From: Aureobasidium sp. EXF-3400
Lineage: Eukaryota; Ascomycota; Dothideomycetes; Dothideales; Saccotheciaceae
NCBI GenBank assembly: GCA_024195585.1
Contig: SWBL01000354.1
Coordinates: 1-51,552 of the forward strand
DNA: 51,552 nucleotides
Direction of reading: 5' to 3'
The number at the start of each line of letters is the position of its first letter. The stretch's first letter is position 1. Under the pieces are notes generated by a model. It did not search any database. It was not told the DNA's origin and was given only the letters and a program-made list of their open reading frames with translations. The position numbers were made by a program, and so were the translations under genes. Shown piece by piece: positions 20,760 through 31,491 of the stretch.

Positions 20760-22332
20760 CTACTCCTCCTCATCCTCGAGGTACTCTAATTCTTCTTCCT
20801 CTTCCTCCTCACCTCCACCAACACCTTCTTCATCTTCAGAGTCTGATCCGGAGCCTTCGCTCTCGGCGTCAGAGCCAGGGTCGTAGTCCTCTTCTTCCTC
20901 GTCCTCTTGGTCTTGCAGCGCTTGCTCGGCCTTTTGGAGCTCGGTCATCTCGTCGTCTTCATCCCCGGCGCCTGCAGCACCTGCTGTCTCTGCATCTGTG
21001 ACTTCTGTCTTCGGCTTGGGGTTGATGTTGAGTTTCTTCGCACGACGATCGGCTGCCATAGAAGCATCGTTGAGATCATGGCGCTTGACGTATTCGTCAA
21101 TGCCAGCAAAGTCTGCTTGGTCCAGCATGGAAAACTCGATATCTTGCTTTTCGCCAGTGGTGGGATCTGGCATGGTGGTTATGACGATGTTGAACGTGCG
21201 TTGCAAGACCGATGTGTATGAGATTGATTCGATGTTCTCGAACGTGAAGAGTGCCAGGGGCTTCTTGAAGGCCCAAACAATGCCGACAGAGAGGAAGAAT
21301 AGGTAGCCTGCAACGTTTTAGCAAACATACACGGCAATCTTCTGGTATGCATCTTACCATCCTTGCTTCCCTTGTGAGCCTTGACGTGATACGCAGCCTC
21401 ACCCTTTCTATGGCTCTGAGGTATTGCGCTCGAAAACTCCTGTTCGGTGGGAATGATGACGTTCTTGCCGTGGCCTTTTATACATGCGTTCAGCGATCTC
21501 ATGGCACTGGTCACATATGTGTCAACATCTAGCGGTGCGAAGCCATCGGCAGCCTTGACGTTGGCAGGTGCCGTCTCCGTCATAGTCCACACAATCTGCT
21601 CGGCCTCGATAACTCTATCACCTGACTTGAGGTCGAGGGTCTGGTTGGCAAAGACGACAAAGTTCCATTGTCGCGTGGCTTTCTCAGGCACAGGTAGACA
21701 GAAGACTTGTTCTAACGTGGTCGTTAGCCGAATCTTCTTCAAGCTCGTCTGGAGTTCTTGATTGTTTCATACCGATTTTGCTGAACGGGACAGCCAGATT
21801 CACACCTGAAGCCTCGTGCACGACCCTGATAGCTCCTTCCTCGAGTCTTTGCGGATCTGCCGCCAGTTGTACCGTCATCTTCTTCCTCTGTGGCACAGCG
21901 AAGCTCGTTTCCGGGACTGAGTATAGTACATTGGCGAGATCTTTTTGATTGAGGATTGCAGTCGAATTGAGGGCTTGCGATGGGGAGGCAGCAGCGGGGG
22001 CATTGGCTTGCATCTTTCTCTTCTTTGCGTCGGGACCTTGGTTGGCATCATCTTCGGAGGTTCTTTTCCCTGACATGTGTTGTGACATGTATTTGGCGAT
22101 GTCGACGAACAGTTGCATCTGGTCTCGGTTCTCCTCTGCGAACGAATTAGTGATCACTTCTCACAAACGAAACTGTCCGTCGAGTCGGTCTTCAAAAGCA
22201 GTACAGAGGTACTCGGCGGCTGCCTCTTCATATTCGTTGACGAGATTGTGGATAGAAGAACTTACTTGCGGCAGCGAGAATGCGATCGCATAGTGCGGTG
22301 TCATGGCCAAAGGCCGTCTGAATAGCGTCCAT
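20760..22332 (-). CDS. RTT106: Histone chaperone Rtt106
   Basis: Four exons from the right: 22332-22266, 22135-21773, 21711-21358 and 21307-20760, giving 443 residues. Rtt106 binds H3-H4 (preferring acetylated H3K56 in yeast) and deposits it in replication-coupled assembly and silencing. The N-terminal helical segment ([14 protein letters not shown]) is followed by a basic KKRK patch, then the tandem PH-like fold shared with Pob3 ([56 protein letters not shown]), and a long Asp/Glu-rich C-terminus ending LEYLEDEEE. Length and order match fungal Rtt106, with introns of 130, 61 and 50 nt. Pob3 was considered, but the short N-terminus and missing SSRP1-type N-terminal domain argue against it. 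Confidence 0.9.
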
Positions 22333-22963
22333 ATCGCGCGGTTGCTATCAGAATAGTCGGATCCTCAACACGATGATTTAGAAGAGAAATGTTGTGAGTT
22401 GGTTTAGAAAAGATGTTTCTCCTGTGTCACGGACGACGCGAATCAATTGAGAAGTCGCGTTTCGCTTCTCATCGACGTCACGCATTTGCACCTGCCTATC
22501 CAGCATGCACGAACCCACATTTGACACAACCACATGTATGTGCCTTCAAGCCTAGCCAGACAAGGACGGAAAGAAGATTCAAATTTAAACAAGATATGTA
22601 AATCCCAGTCTTGTTCCCCAGGTAGGTACGTCCATCGCAAGCAGCCCTCCCATCAGGTTATTCCAGCCGCTCTGCCTTCATCACAGTCTTCCTTGATATT
22701 CTCAAAGGATCGAAGCCAAGTACGATTATAGGTCTGACTGCCATCAAGAGATGGCAAGAAGCAAATAGCATAGAAAATATGAAACAATTTGTATAAACAT
22801 CCGACCTGCGCTATATCCAAGAAATCAAATGAGTTCAACTGACAAAGAGAAAACTTGAGGGGGAGGCGATTTAGTCCCGTGAAGTGATGGTCAAAAGGCG
22901 CTGGCTGACAAAAAAAGATAAGGAGATTCGTAAAGAAGCAAAGGATGAGGCTCGGATCAGAAC
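22333..22963. promoter_or_regulatory. RTT106 promoter and downstream end of the Mid2-like gene
   Basis: 631 bases between two minus-strand genes. The left side must contain the RTT106 promoter and the right side the 3' UTR of the Mid2-like gene. No specific element was recognised. Confidence 0.5.
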
Positions 22964-24227
22964 TCAGAAGTTCTGCGCGATACCACTGTTTCCTGACTGG
23001 TAGTTGCCTCCGGCCTCGATACGTGTGTTTCTTCTAGCGCTCACATCACGAACGATCGGCATACCACTGTCGCCGCCGCCATACGAGCCATCTCCGTACG
23101 GACCGTGCTGCCCAAAGCCACCGTAGCTACCACCGTACATCTCTGTAGGCGAGTAGGCTTGATTTGACTGGCCAACACCCGCTGAGACATCGGAGCGTTC
23201 GCTGTGGTTTCCGGCTGAATACGAGGAGGAAGCGTTGGAGGGACCGCGGCGAATGTCGTTGTTGTTGCGGTGAGCACCAGCGATAGGTGCTGCGCCGAGT
23301 GCACCAAGATCATCACTGCTGAAAGTTTCGCGCTGGTTCATGAGAGTGTCGCCACTGTGTCCGTCTGAGAAGTTGTTGCCAGTTGGACTGCCAGGTGCGT
23401 AGCCTCCAGGTTGGCTTCCACTATCACTCAATTGGCCAGCAGTGTGTCCGGCGGAAAGAGTGGTTGAAGCTTTGCGGTTTGACATGGAGGTATTACCCCA
23501 GCCACGGTAGCCACCGTTAGAGTCCTCGGCCATTTCAGATCCATCGCCGGCGACGACAGGTAGAGTAGGGTCGTTGTTGGGGTTGTAGCCGTACTCTTCG
23601 ACTTCTTTCCGGCGCTCCTCCTTGGCAATCTTTCCTTGCTTGCGCTTCCTCCAGAAGAATAGACCAGCGAGGACCAGAAGCGCGACGACTACAACAGGAA
23701 CAACAACGGCAATGGCAGTCTTTCCACCAGTGCTGAGACCACTGCTGTTGTTTGAGCCCTTGTTGGAAGTGCCGTTTGGTAGGCTTCCAGCGGCTGAAGA
23801 CGACGAAGTGGATGCTGAAGAGGCCGAAGAGCCTTTAGCGGCAGTAGTGGTCGAAGGGGTGAAAACAGAGGTGACAACGACTGTGACGGGCGCATTGGTC
23901 GAGCCGCCGTTCTGAGCGCTTTCGGTGACAACCGAAGTGATGAGTTGGGTGGAGGGAGGTTGTGAAGAGGCAGATATGATCGAGGTGACGACGTTAGTCG
24001 ACGACGGCTCGACGGTTACGGTGCTAGCCATCTGGGTTGCTGATGAGAAGACCTCGGACGATACCGAAGATGCGACGACGGATGAGAAGGACGACTGGGC
24101 GGCATCTTGGGTGACGGTGCTTGAAAGAAACGTCGACGACGCCGGAGTTGTGACGGCAGCTATTTCATTGTTAGTCGCAGACAAAGAAGAAGACGTGCAC
24201 GGCCGCATTACCTGTAGAGTTGGACAT
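22964..24227 (-). CDS. Mid2-like Ser/Thr-rich single-span surface protein
   Basis: Two exons, 24227-24212 and 24159-22964, give 403 residues. The layout is a Ser/Thr/Val-rich outer domain (residues 1-150, expected to be heavily O-mannosylated), one transmembrane helix at about 153-175 (TAIAVVVPVVVVALLVLAGL) followed by the stop-transfer charge WRKRKQGK, and a cytosolic tail of about 225 residues rich in Gly, Ser, Asn and Tyr. This resembles fungal wall-stress sensors of the Mid2/Wsc style, though no cysteine-rich WSC domain is present. There is no cleavable signal peptide at the predicted start MSNSTAAVTTP, so insertion would rely on the single helix with the N-terminus outside. The first exon codes only five and a third codons. 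A role in wall sensing is inference from architecture only. Confidence 0.72.
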
Positions 24228-25730
24228 GACTGCGGTCTAACAAAGCCAGGTGCGAGTCGATTGTTATCCGGCCGAGGAGAGACGTATCATGCAAGAGCAA
24301 AGTGATACGAGCGACACAGGTTGACGTGCTAGTCGGCGACGAAGGCCAGGTCGATATAGGGCTGGGCGTTGGGATATGTTGAGGATGCGAATGGCAAATG
24401 CAGGTCGAAGTGTATGCGTGTTGGAGACGTTCAGTCCTCAGCCCGGCAGAGTCTTGTCTTTGAGATCAGCGACGAGGCCAAGGGTTGTCCCTGTCTGTCC
24501 GTTCGCGCTGTGCCGCCTATTTTTCGACACCACCAGCAAGCTCGTCCCCCCGATCGTTGAGTCGTGCGTGCAGCGATGATCGATGTTATGCTTCTTTGCA
24601 CTTGCTCTGCTTTGTCTGCTAATATTCTGTATTCTCAACCACTTGATTCTGCTTGCAATGCACAACTGAGTCGCTTTCTGGGAACTCAGGGCGGCACAGT
24701 CTCTCGCATTTGAGGTTTCATCTTGAATCCCGAGAGCCTCGTCTGCCTCCTCTTTCTTGCTCTTGGCCAATCATTGAAGTTGAAGCCGCGCCTATGCCTC
24801 TTTCGGCAGTCTGTACCCTGCCTCGTTCGAGTGTCCGCTGCCGACCAAACGTCACGGTAATCTGCTGGTCATGCCCATAGCAACCTGCTGCTCTGTCTGC
24901 TCGACCTGACCGGCGGGCGTCATCTCTACCAACTGTTGCACCGATTTCACCGCCAGAGCAACATCTCATTTCAAGGTGCACGACTCGACCGCCACTGAGT
25001 CTTTATTAAGCTGCAAGGTTTGGCCAAGCCCTGACCTGAGCCGTACTATGCGAGCACCTGATCAAGGTGCATCGCTCCTTCCCGAGTCGGACCAGGCTTT
25101 TTTTCTGCTTCACCTTTGCTAGAGCACCACACAAACACACATAATTCAGCTTCCAGAAACAAAACTGAGACTTTGCTCCGTCACCTCGTGATTGCTGCGC
25201 AAAACACCACAACACCATCTCACTCAGTCGTTTCTCTCTGACGTTGCGCCGGCCTGATTGCGCTCCTAAAATAGATGGTCAATGCTCTTGGCAGGCAGAG
25301 TAGGATCAGCTCTCCAATACAACGTTAGAGTACGAGGAGCCCATGATGACACTGCACACTCAAGTAGATAGAACGGCACATTGTAGGTTATGAGTTTCGT
25401 GAAGCGACGACGCGTATGTGTTTCATTTTGATGAACTCGATAGTAAAAACCTCCAAACCTCGTCCCCAAAGAACATAGCAACAAGAAGAGAAGAAAGGCT
25501 ATCAACAGATAGAAACGAATTGAAATACATGCCACCATTTGGTCCCTGTAACGGTCAGGCACTGCCTGTCACATTTTCCTTTTTTCCCAGTTCGTTCAAA
25601 GAGAAATCATGCAAAGCACCGGACTCGCGGCGCTAGCGAAAGTGAAGTACGAAATGAGTGAGTGATGGCCAGTCTACTTGACTTCGCGGAAGTGGCTGAG
25701 TAGACCGGCATCGATTTTGGAGAGACTGGC
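24228..25730. other. Intergenic: upstream of the Mid2-like gene, downstream of the expansin-like gene
   Basis: About 1.5 kb without a supported gene. It should contain the Mid2-like promoter and leader (left) and the expansin-like 3' UTR (right). Frames such as 24438-24770 (-) and 25418-25636 (+) show no domains. Confidence 0.55.
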
Positions 25731-26684
25731 TTAGTTCCAGCTCCAGGACATGCCAGATACACGGCCGTCACCGTTGCTGGTAACAGTGTTGAAGAAGTCC
25801 TGGCTGAGATCAAGGTCGGCTTCGGCACAGCCAACGCAGCGGTCGACAACCTTGGCCTGGTATGATTCGCCGGTCTTGCCCTTGATGGTAACGTACTTGC
25901 CGCAGAGAGGGTTCAGGTTGGGGTTGGCAGTAGCGTAATCAGGGCTGTCGAAGATCTTTTGGGAAATGGCGACAATAGCCTCATCAGAAGTGCTGGTCAA
26001 TCCGCAGGCACCGAGACCAACGTCGTACCAGGTCAGATCTCCAGAGTACTCGGTACCAGATGCGGCCGGTCCGCTGCTGGAGCCGGAGGACGAAGAGCTA
26101 GTAGTTGCTGCAGGGGCGCTGCTGGTAGTGCTGGTGGTGGGAGCAACGTAAACTGAGGTGCTCTCAATGGTAGGAGCAACGTAGGTGGAAGTGGTCTCAG
26201 GGGCGACATAAACAGAGGAAGTGGTGGGGGCAACGTAAACTGAGGTGCTGCTAGTAGTGGGAGCAACGTAGACCTCAGTGCTGCTGGTAGTGGGAGCGAC
26301 GTAGATCTCGGAGCTGCTGGTGCTGGGCGCAACATAGACGGAAGTGGTCGAAGGGGTGGGAGCAACGTAGACGGAAGTAGTCGAGGGAGTAGGTGCGACG
26401 TAAACCGAGGTGCTGGAAGTGGTAGGAGCAACATAGACGGAAGTAGATGTGGTCGAAGCCTTGGGTGCCTTGGAGTGGAAGAATTGGTGTCCATGTCTGC
26501 TCTGAGTGGTTGTGGTAGCAACAGTGGTCTCCGCGGCATCAGCCCAGACGGTCATAGTGACGGGAACAGTAACAATGTCAGTCTCGATCTCAGTGACCCA
26601 GACGACATCGCGCTTGTTGAGAGGAGCAGCGTTGGCAACGGCTCCGAAGAGTGCAGAAGCAGCGATGATTCCGAAAGACTTCAT
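25731..26684 (-). CDS. Secreted expansin-like (RlpA double-psi beta-barrel) protein with YVAP repeats
   Basis: A single-exon frame of 317 residues. Signal peptide at residues 1-19 or so (MKSFGIIAASALFGAVANA), followed by a Kex2-type LNKR site at 22-25. Residues 81-182 form a low-complexity Ser/Thr linker with ten copies of a YVAP-centred repeat. The C-terminal domain from about residue 212 is an expansin-like double-psi beta-barrel: YSGDLTWYDVGLGACG, then NPLCGKYVTIKGK, and VVDRCVGCAEADLDLS with the conserved Asp. Such fungal proteins are secreted or wall-associated and often grouped with barwin/RlpA-like proteins; enzymatic activity is usually unproven. No GPI-anchor signal follows the barrel, which ends WSWN. 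Action on plant or fungal wall polymers is an inference. Confidence 0.88.
   Translation of the reverse strand: MKSFGIIAASALFGAVANAAPLNKRDVVWVTEIETDIVTVPVTMTVWADAAETTVATTTTQSRHGHQFFHSKAPKASTTSTSVYVAPTTSSTSVYVAPTPSTTSVYVAPTPSTTSVYVAPSTSSSEIYVAPTTSSTEVYVAPTTSSTSVYVAPTTSSVYVAPETTSTYVAPTIESTSVYVAPTTSTTSSAPAATTSSSSSGSSSGPAASGTEYSGDLTWYDVGLGACGLTSTSDEAIVAISQKIFDSPDYATANPNLNPLCGKYVTIKGKTGESYQAKVVDRCVGCAEADLDLSQDFFNTVTSNGDGRVSGMSWSWN
26139..26444 (-). repeat. Minisatellite-like coding repeat (ten YVAP units) in the expansin-like gene
   Basis: Ten units of about 10-11 codons, with a consensus close to TTSSTSVYVAP, differ by substitutions (EIYVAP, TEVYVAP) and small length changes. Near-identical 30-33-bp copies sit next to diverged ones, suggesting expansion by recombination or slippage. 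Confidence 0.88.
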
Positions 26685-29130
26685 TTTGGTAATGATGTTG
26701 AAAAGGGCTTGAAAAAGTGAAGCTGGTAGTTCCTAGATTGATGGAAAGACTGAACGAATTGGCTAGCAACTCTGGTTTGGTTGAGACCGTGTAGGTGTGT
26801 GTGTAAAGAGTGAAAGAGTGTACAGGAATGTTTAGTTCCTAGAACGAGGAAGGAGTGAATGGGGAAGAAATGAGAGTGAAAGTGACAACCGTAAGACTTC
26901 AAGCCTGTGAATAACGAGAGAGAAGAGCCGCCAGGGTGGATGAGTGTTCCCTTCTTGTAGTCTTTGGCGACACAGTGCCAGAGCACAACCGCAGAGTTCA
27001 ATCAGATCCTCAATGCAAGGCCGCTAGACGGTCCTCCCCTCCCGAGCTCAACCGGTACCTGTCTAGCGCACCTTCCCCCTGGAGGCTTTTTCTAACGGAT
27101 CCAATAACATGCGCCACATCCCTCTCTAGGCCGGGTTGCGGGGTGCTTAGATTCTTCTCTTGCAGCTCAGCAAAAGAATACGGCCCATCTGCATCAGTCA
27201 TGTTCTCCACTGTCGCATACTAGTTTTTTCGCACAAAAAAAAACTCTGCAGGAACTTCCGATACAAAGACAAGACGTAACAAGGTACTGTACTCAGTTGC
27301 GATGCAACAGGGCGATTCAATTCGCCATAGCCACGCCCATAGTTACGGTCGGTTGTGTCCGTGTGGCCATCCTCTTTTTTGTGCCTGAAGCCACGCCAGT
27401 TCCGGCCTAGAGCCCGTGTTTCTTGGAAAGCCACATGCTTGTGATGTGCGTGGAGTGAGCGATCATTGGCTGGGATATTCGGCAAAACGTGATAAGCGTC
27501 AGGGGTGGAGATCTGACAACGAGGGCAAAAACGTGTTCATCGTGTTCGTGCGCGGCCTCGGCGCAGTCAACTTTCACGTTTATCGATTGTCCCAGAATGC
27601 CGTTGTTCTTGTCGCTGTCGAGGCGCTCGCGCAAACTATTATGCTGGTTTGAGAAGAGTATGATCCAGATGGAAACTGGTCCCGAGCATCCATTGGTGAA
27701 CGACTTGAATGTGGCTTCTGGCAAGGCCGAATCATATTCCCAAAGCATGAGCATTGTTCCAGTTCGCGCTGGAAACCGCGCCGTCTGTCCTCTGCGGGAC
27801 TTCTGTCTCTTGACTGGCCACTCGTTGTCAAACCCACAAAAGCCAGCGCAAAACTCTACAAGTCACAGCCGCAGGATTGAGCAGCGATGCACTGCATCGA
27901 CCGGTCATGTTGGCCCGCCTTGCGTGCTTGGAGTGGTCACTGGTCACTGAAGCAGCCCGGTCTCCGTCTGCAGGTGGGAACGCGGAACAAGTGGTGAGCC
28001 GGATTCAAGGATTCCACCATTCATGAGGAGTTGGTGGACCTGTACTTCCGTACAACAGTACAAAGAAACGGGCCACTGTGACCGGGAAGCGAATCGCCAT
28101 CGAACCAAGATCCCCTGGCGAAAGTCTGTTCATTATTTGTTGAGCTCGAAGATGTTCCAGACGTGACTTCCTTGTGAGTTTCGAAAGCCGAGGAAATCCC
28201 GACAGAAGTTGTGGTTGCACAGCACAATTATGCATGACATGAGTATGACATGAGTACGACCTCCGACAAGGCAAGGGCAATCAATGCAGTGTGGAAGTGA
28301 GATGCCTGGATTGCGAAAAAAGTACAACTCTTCTGGTTTCTGCAGCTTGCACGATTGGAAGATGAGCGGCTTTATGATCAAGAATCCATGCGGCACGTAT
28401 AAAGCGTCTGGCGCTTAGATCTCAGTGACCAACACCAATCAGCTCTGTGATTGGTCTCTGTACGCTATCGAACCGCCGAAAGATGAACCTCGACGGCAGA
28501 GATCAAACAACAGGCTAGAGAACGAAGGGTTCAAGATCATCAACGTTGTAAGGAAGCTCTGTACACCAACCAAAGTGCGCGATTGTGGTAAAGCATTGTT
28601 TAAAGGACCTTTACCTTCGACACAGAAACGACTCTGGCAGCAACCTATTGTTTCTCCCACTTTTCAAGATGATAAGACCGGCTCAGCTCGCTCTCCTAGA
28701 CATCTTGAGGTAGACGCGGTCTCCAAGTCGTCCGTTGCAACTCAACAATGCTATATGATCTATATGTGGGGCGGCCAGAGTGTCTGCTTGACGAACAGAG
28801 CTCCTTAGTAAGGTTCCGACAAGATGAATTTTCTGATTTTCTATATTCCAGAGGAACTATTTCCAGACATCATGCTTTAAGAAGTTTTACCCAAGGACAT
28901 AGGGCATCGGAAGACATGGCCATTGCCGCCAGCTCCCCCTCTCACTCTCGACCCTGCATACAGCTGGCGCTTAACCTGAGGTTACTGCATTCCTACTGGT
29001 CTCATATGCTCCCGCGATCCATTTGAGCATATCGAGCGCAAGATGTATGGTATCCACCACGCTTGCATGGTGTTTATATTTCAGAGTAATATCCCGGCAT
29101 TATTCTTTTTGTTAACAACTACTGTACAAC
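26685..29130. other. Gene-poor stretch between the expansin-like gene and the four-TM protein gene
   Basis: About 2.4 kb. The first few hundred bases must hold the expansin-like promoter. An 11-bp tandem duplication (ATGACATGAGT twice) lies at 28234-28255. Open frames at 27407-27754 (-) and 28425-28808 (+) exceed 100 codons but show no recognisable domain, signal peptide or splice continuation, so I do not call them genes. Confidence 0.5.
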
Positions 29131-31491
29131 ATGGCTTCTCAGAGAGTTCCTGTCAATACCTTTTCACAGACACCTGGACAAGCAATTGGACACCCGCTTC
29201 CCTCTTACGAGTCGCTGCTTGAGAATAATCACACACATGGTCTCAGTAACACTTTTCACTCCACACAGTCATTGTCAGAGGACCACGGAAAGCCGCATGT
29301 CAACTCATCGGCTCAAGCCATCAACGAGCAACTCTCTGTCGAGGGATGGCCAATCGAACCTCGAAAACTGAGGGACACGACCATGCTAACCTTGTTCCTC
29401 AACTTCTGCGAAGTTCTGGTTACCCTTGCACCAATTGCGTTCATCAGTACGTTAGTCTCAAAACCTCAAGAGACGTTACTCATCCTCCTCAGTACTTGCC
29501 ATATTGGCAGCCAAGCTTGATGGGATGCCGACCGATAGAAATGGACTTGGCCATAATATCAAGATCATCACGCGCCTTGTGAGTTACATTTCATATACAG
29601 TGTCCTTGCCACTCTCGATTCCAGGGGCTCGGACAAACGAGACTGTTCAAACAGTTGGCTCGGAAAACTGTGGCGCAGGCATAGTATATCCTTGGAGACC
29701 AACTGTCCAAAATCGTCCCGCGCGTCGCGTTGCTCTCGTACTGACAGGGCATAGGGACCTTCGATATATCCGATCCTGTTCGCGGCAGTAGCTGGAAAGT
29801 CCCTGAAGATGGTTGCGCGATACTATGCTGAGCAAGGGATGAAGCTCGGTGTTTTGGAACTACTCCTAGCGAGTCAAACAGTATGGGGCACATTCGAAAG
29901 TCAGGTGCTCTTAAGACGCTTTACTCTGTTCAGTGCTCACTTATCTCTGTTGTGGTGCTTGTCTCCTCTTGGTGGTCAAGCCTCTCTCCGTGTTCTAGGA
30001 ACCGCCATGGAAGCTCGGGTCAAAGGTGGTGAGCCAGTCCTTTACCTTCCAACGGGCGGCATGAGCTCCTACGGCATGGAGAATGGTGTGTTGGCTTCTG
30101 GCGATGCGGCTACCTCTTTAGCAGCCATCAACTCTCTATACAGTGCTAACTTACTTGCTCCCCTGTCTGTCAAGAGTTCCGATACAGATACTTGGGGCAA
30201 TATCAAGGTCCCATGGCTATCCGGTTCACAAGATACTACCTCCCTGGCTGATGCCTGGAGTGCCCTTCCGAATCTCACCTCGGCCGATAACTACACTTCT
30301 TTGGCCGGGCTACCACTGGCTGGCTTGATCAGACAGCCTCAGACCCTACAAGAATTTACATTTGAGTATGCTTATATGGATCTTGCTTGCCCTCTTCCAG
30401 CCTACAACGTTTCCAAGAGGAGCCCTGATTTCGTCAAACAGCTTGGTCTTGTCTGGTCCTCGAACAACAAGTCGGTGTTCACCAACGATGCCAAGAACAC
30501 CATCACATCGTTTTTTCTTGACACCCACGCACCAGTGTCCAACAAGCGCGTGGACAATGTTCTGCTTGATCAGAACACTACGACACGCTCAGACGCATCG
30601 TTGCAAACTTCCAGGAACATCCTCTTTGGTAGCTTGGACTCGGCTTCATCAACAGTGCTTCTCCGGAATTGTACTGTGGATTTGATTTACGCTGAAGTTC
30701 AGGCTCGATGTACTGAAGACGGGTGCGGAGCGAAGTCAATACGACCGTCCGCCAAGTACCAGGATCGTAATCCACATCTAACTCTACTCGAATCTTTCGT
30801 TCTGAGTTACCATTTCATGCAAGACTTTCCCCTAGCAACTGGTAGCATCCATAACGGCGATACGTCACCAACTGAGTACTACATCAGAGGAGCAAAGATG
30901 CCCTTTGGCACAGCGACCGCGGGACTGCCAGAGCTGGCGACCCTCTCGAACGATCTTTTTGCCATCAGAATGGGGCAACTGATGAACACCTACTTGCAAC
31001 TATCGCTTGCTCCCTTGGCATACACAGGCGATTTACCTGGCCCAAACGAAAGTATCTGGAAAACCTCGGACCAATCCATCAGTACAGAAGTCTACGACGA
31101 GACTCTACCACCATTCCTACCAGTCTCCTCGAACTCTACGATCACTGTCACGACTGAAGTTTACAAGCGCAACTATCTTTGGTTTTCATTGCTTCTGGTA
31201 TCATCATGTATACTTCTCATGCTCGGATCAGTGGGCGCTGCTCTGAGCCATTTATGCCATGCTCCTGATATGATGGGCTATGTCTCGAGTTTAACATACA
31301 ACAATCCGTACATGAGTGTACCGCCTGGAGGAGAATCTTTGGGAGCTATGGAGAGAGCACGTCTGTTGAGAGATGTAAAAGTCAAGATTGGCGATGCCCG
31401 AGTTGACGATGAAATTGGTCATGTTGTTTTTGCAACACTGGATCGCGCTGACTCTATTGGAGATCTGAGCCTTGTGAAGCGTTATAGATGA
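29131..31491 (+). CDS. Four-transmembrane fungal membrane protein of unknown function
   Basis: Three exons, 29131-29446, 29493-29578 and 29755-31491, give 712 residues. I recognise the general type (large fungal membrane proteins common in Dothideomycetes and Eurotiomycetes) but know no function. A cytosolic N-terminus of about 83 residues is followed by a hydrophobic span (LFLNFCEVLVTLAPIAFI and on into exon 2), a second in PSIYPILFAAVAGKSL, and a third just before the family motif SPLGGQASLRVL. A lumenal or outer region of more than 400 residues with many NxS/T sites comes next, then a final helix near residues 606-630 (WFSLLLVSSCILLMLGSVGA). The short tail carries YNNPYMSVPPGG and ERARLLRDVKVKIGD, both typical of this group. 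Intron 2 is 176 nt, longer than most here, and includes an apparently unused acceptor at 29624. Confidence 0.75.

Noticed and set aside
15000..24300. Secondary-metabolite cluster around the P450 and transporter
   Set aside because: No synthase, oxidoreductase or cluster regulator nearby; the neighbours are housekeeping chromatin and surface genes.
28425..28808. 127-codon plus-strand frame upstream of the four-TM gene
   Set aside because: No domain, signal peptide or spliced continuation; the next gene starts cleanly at 29131 with its own ATG.
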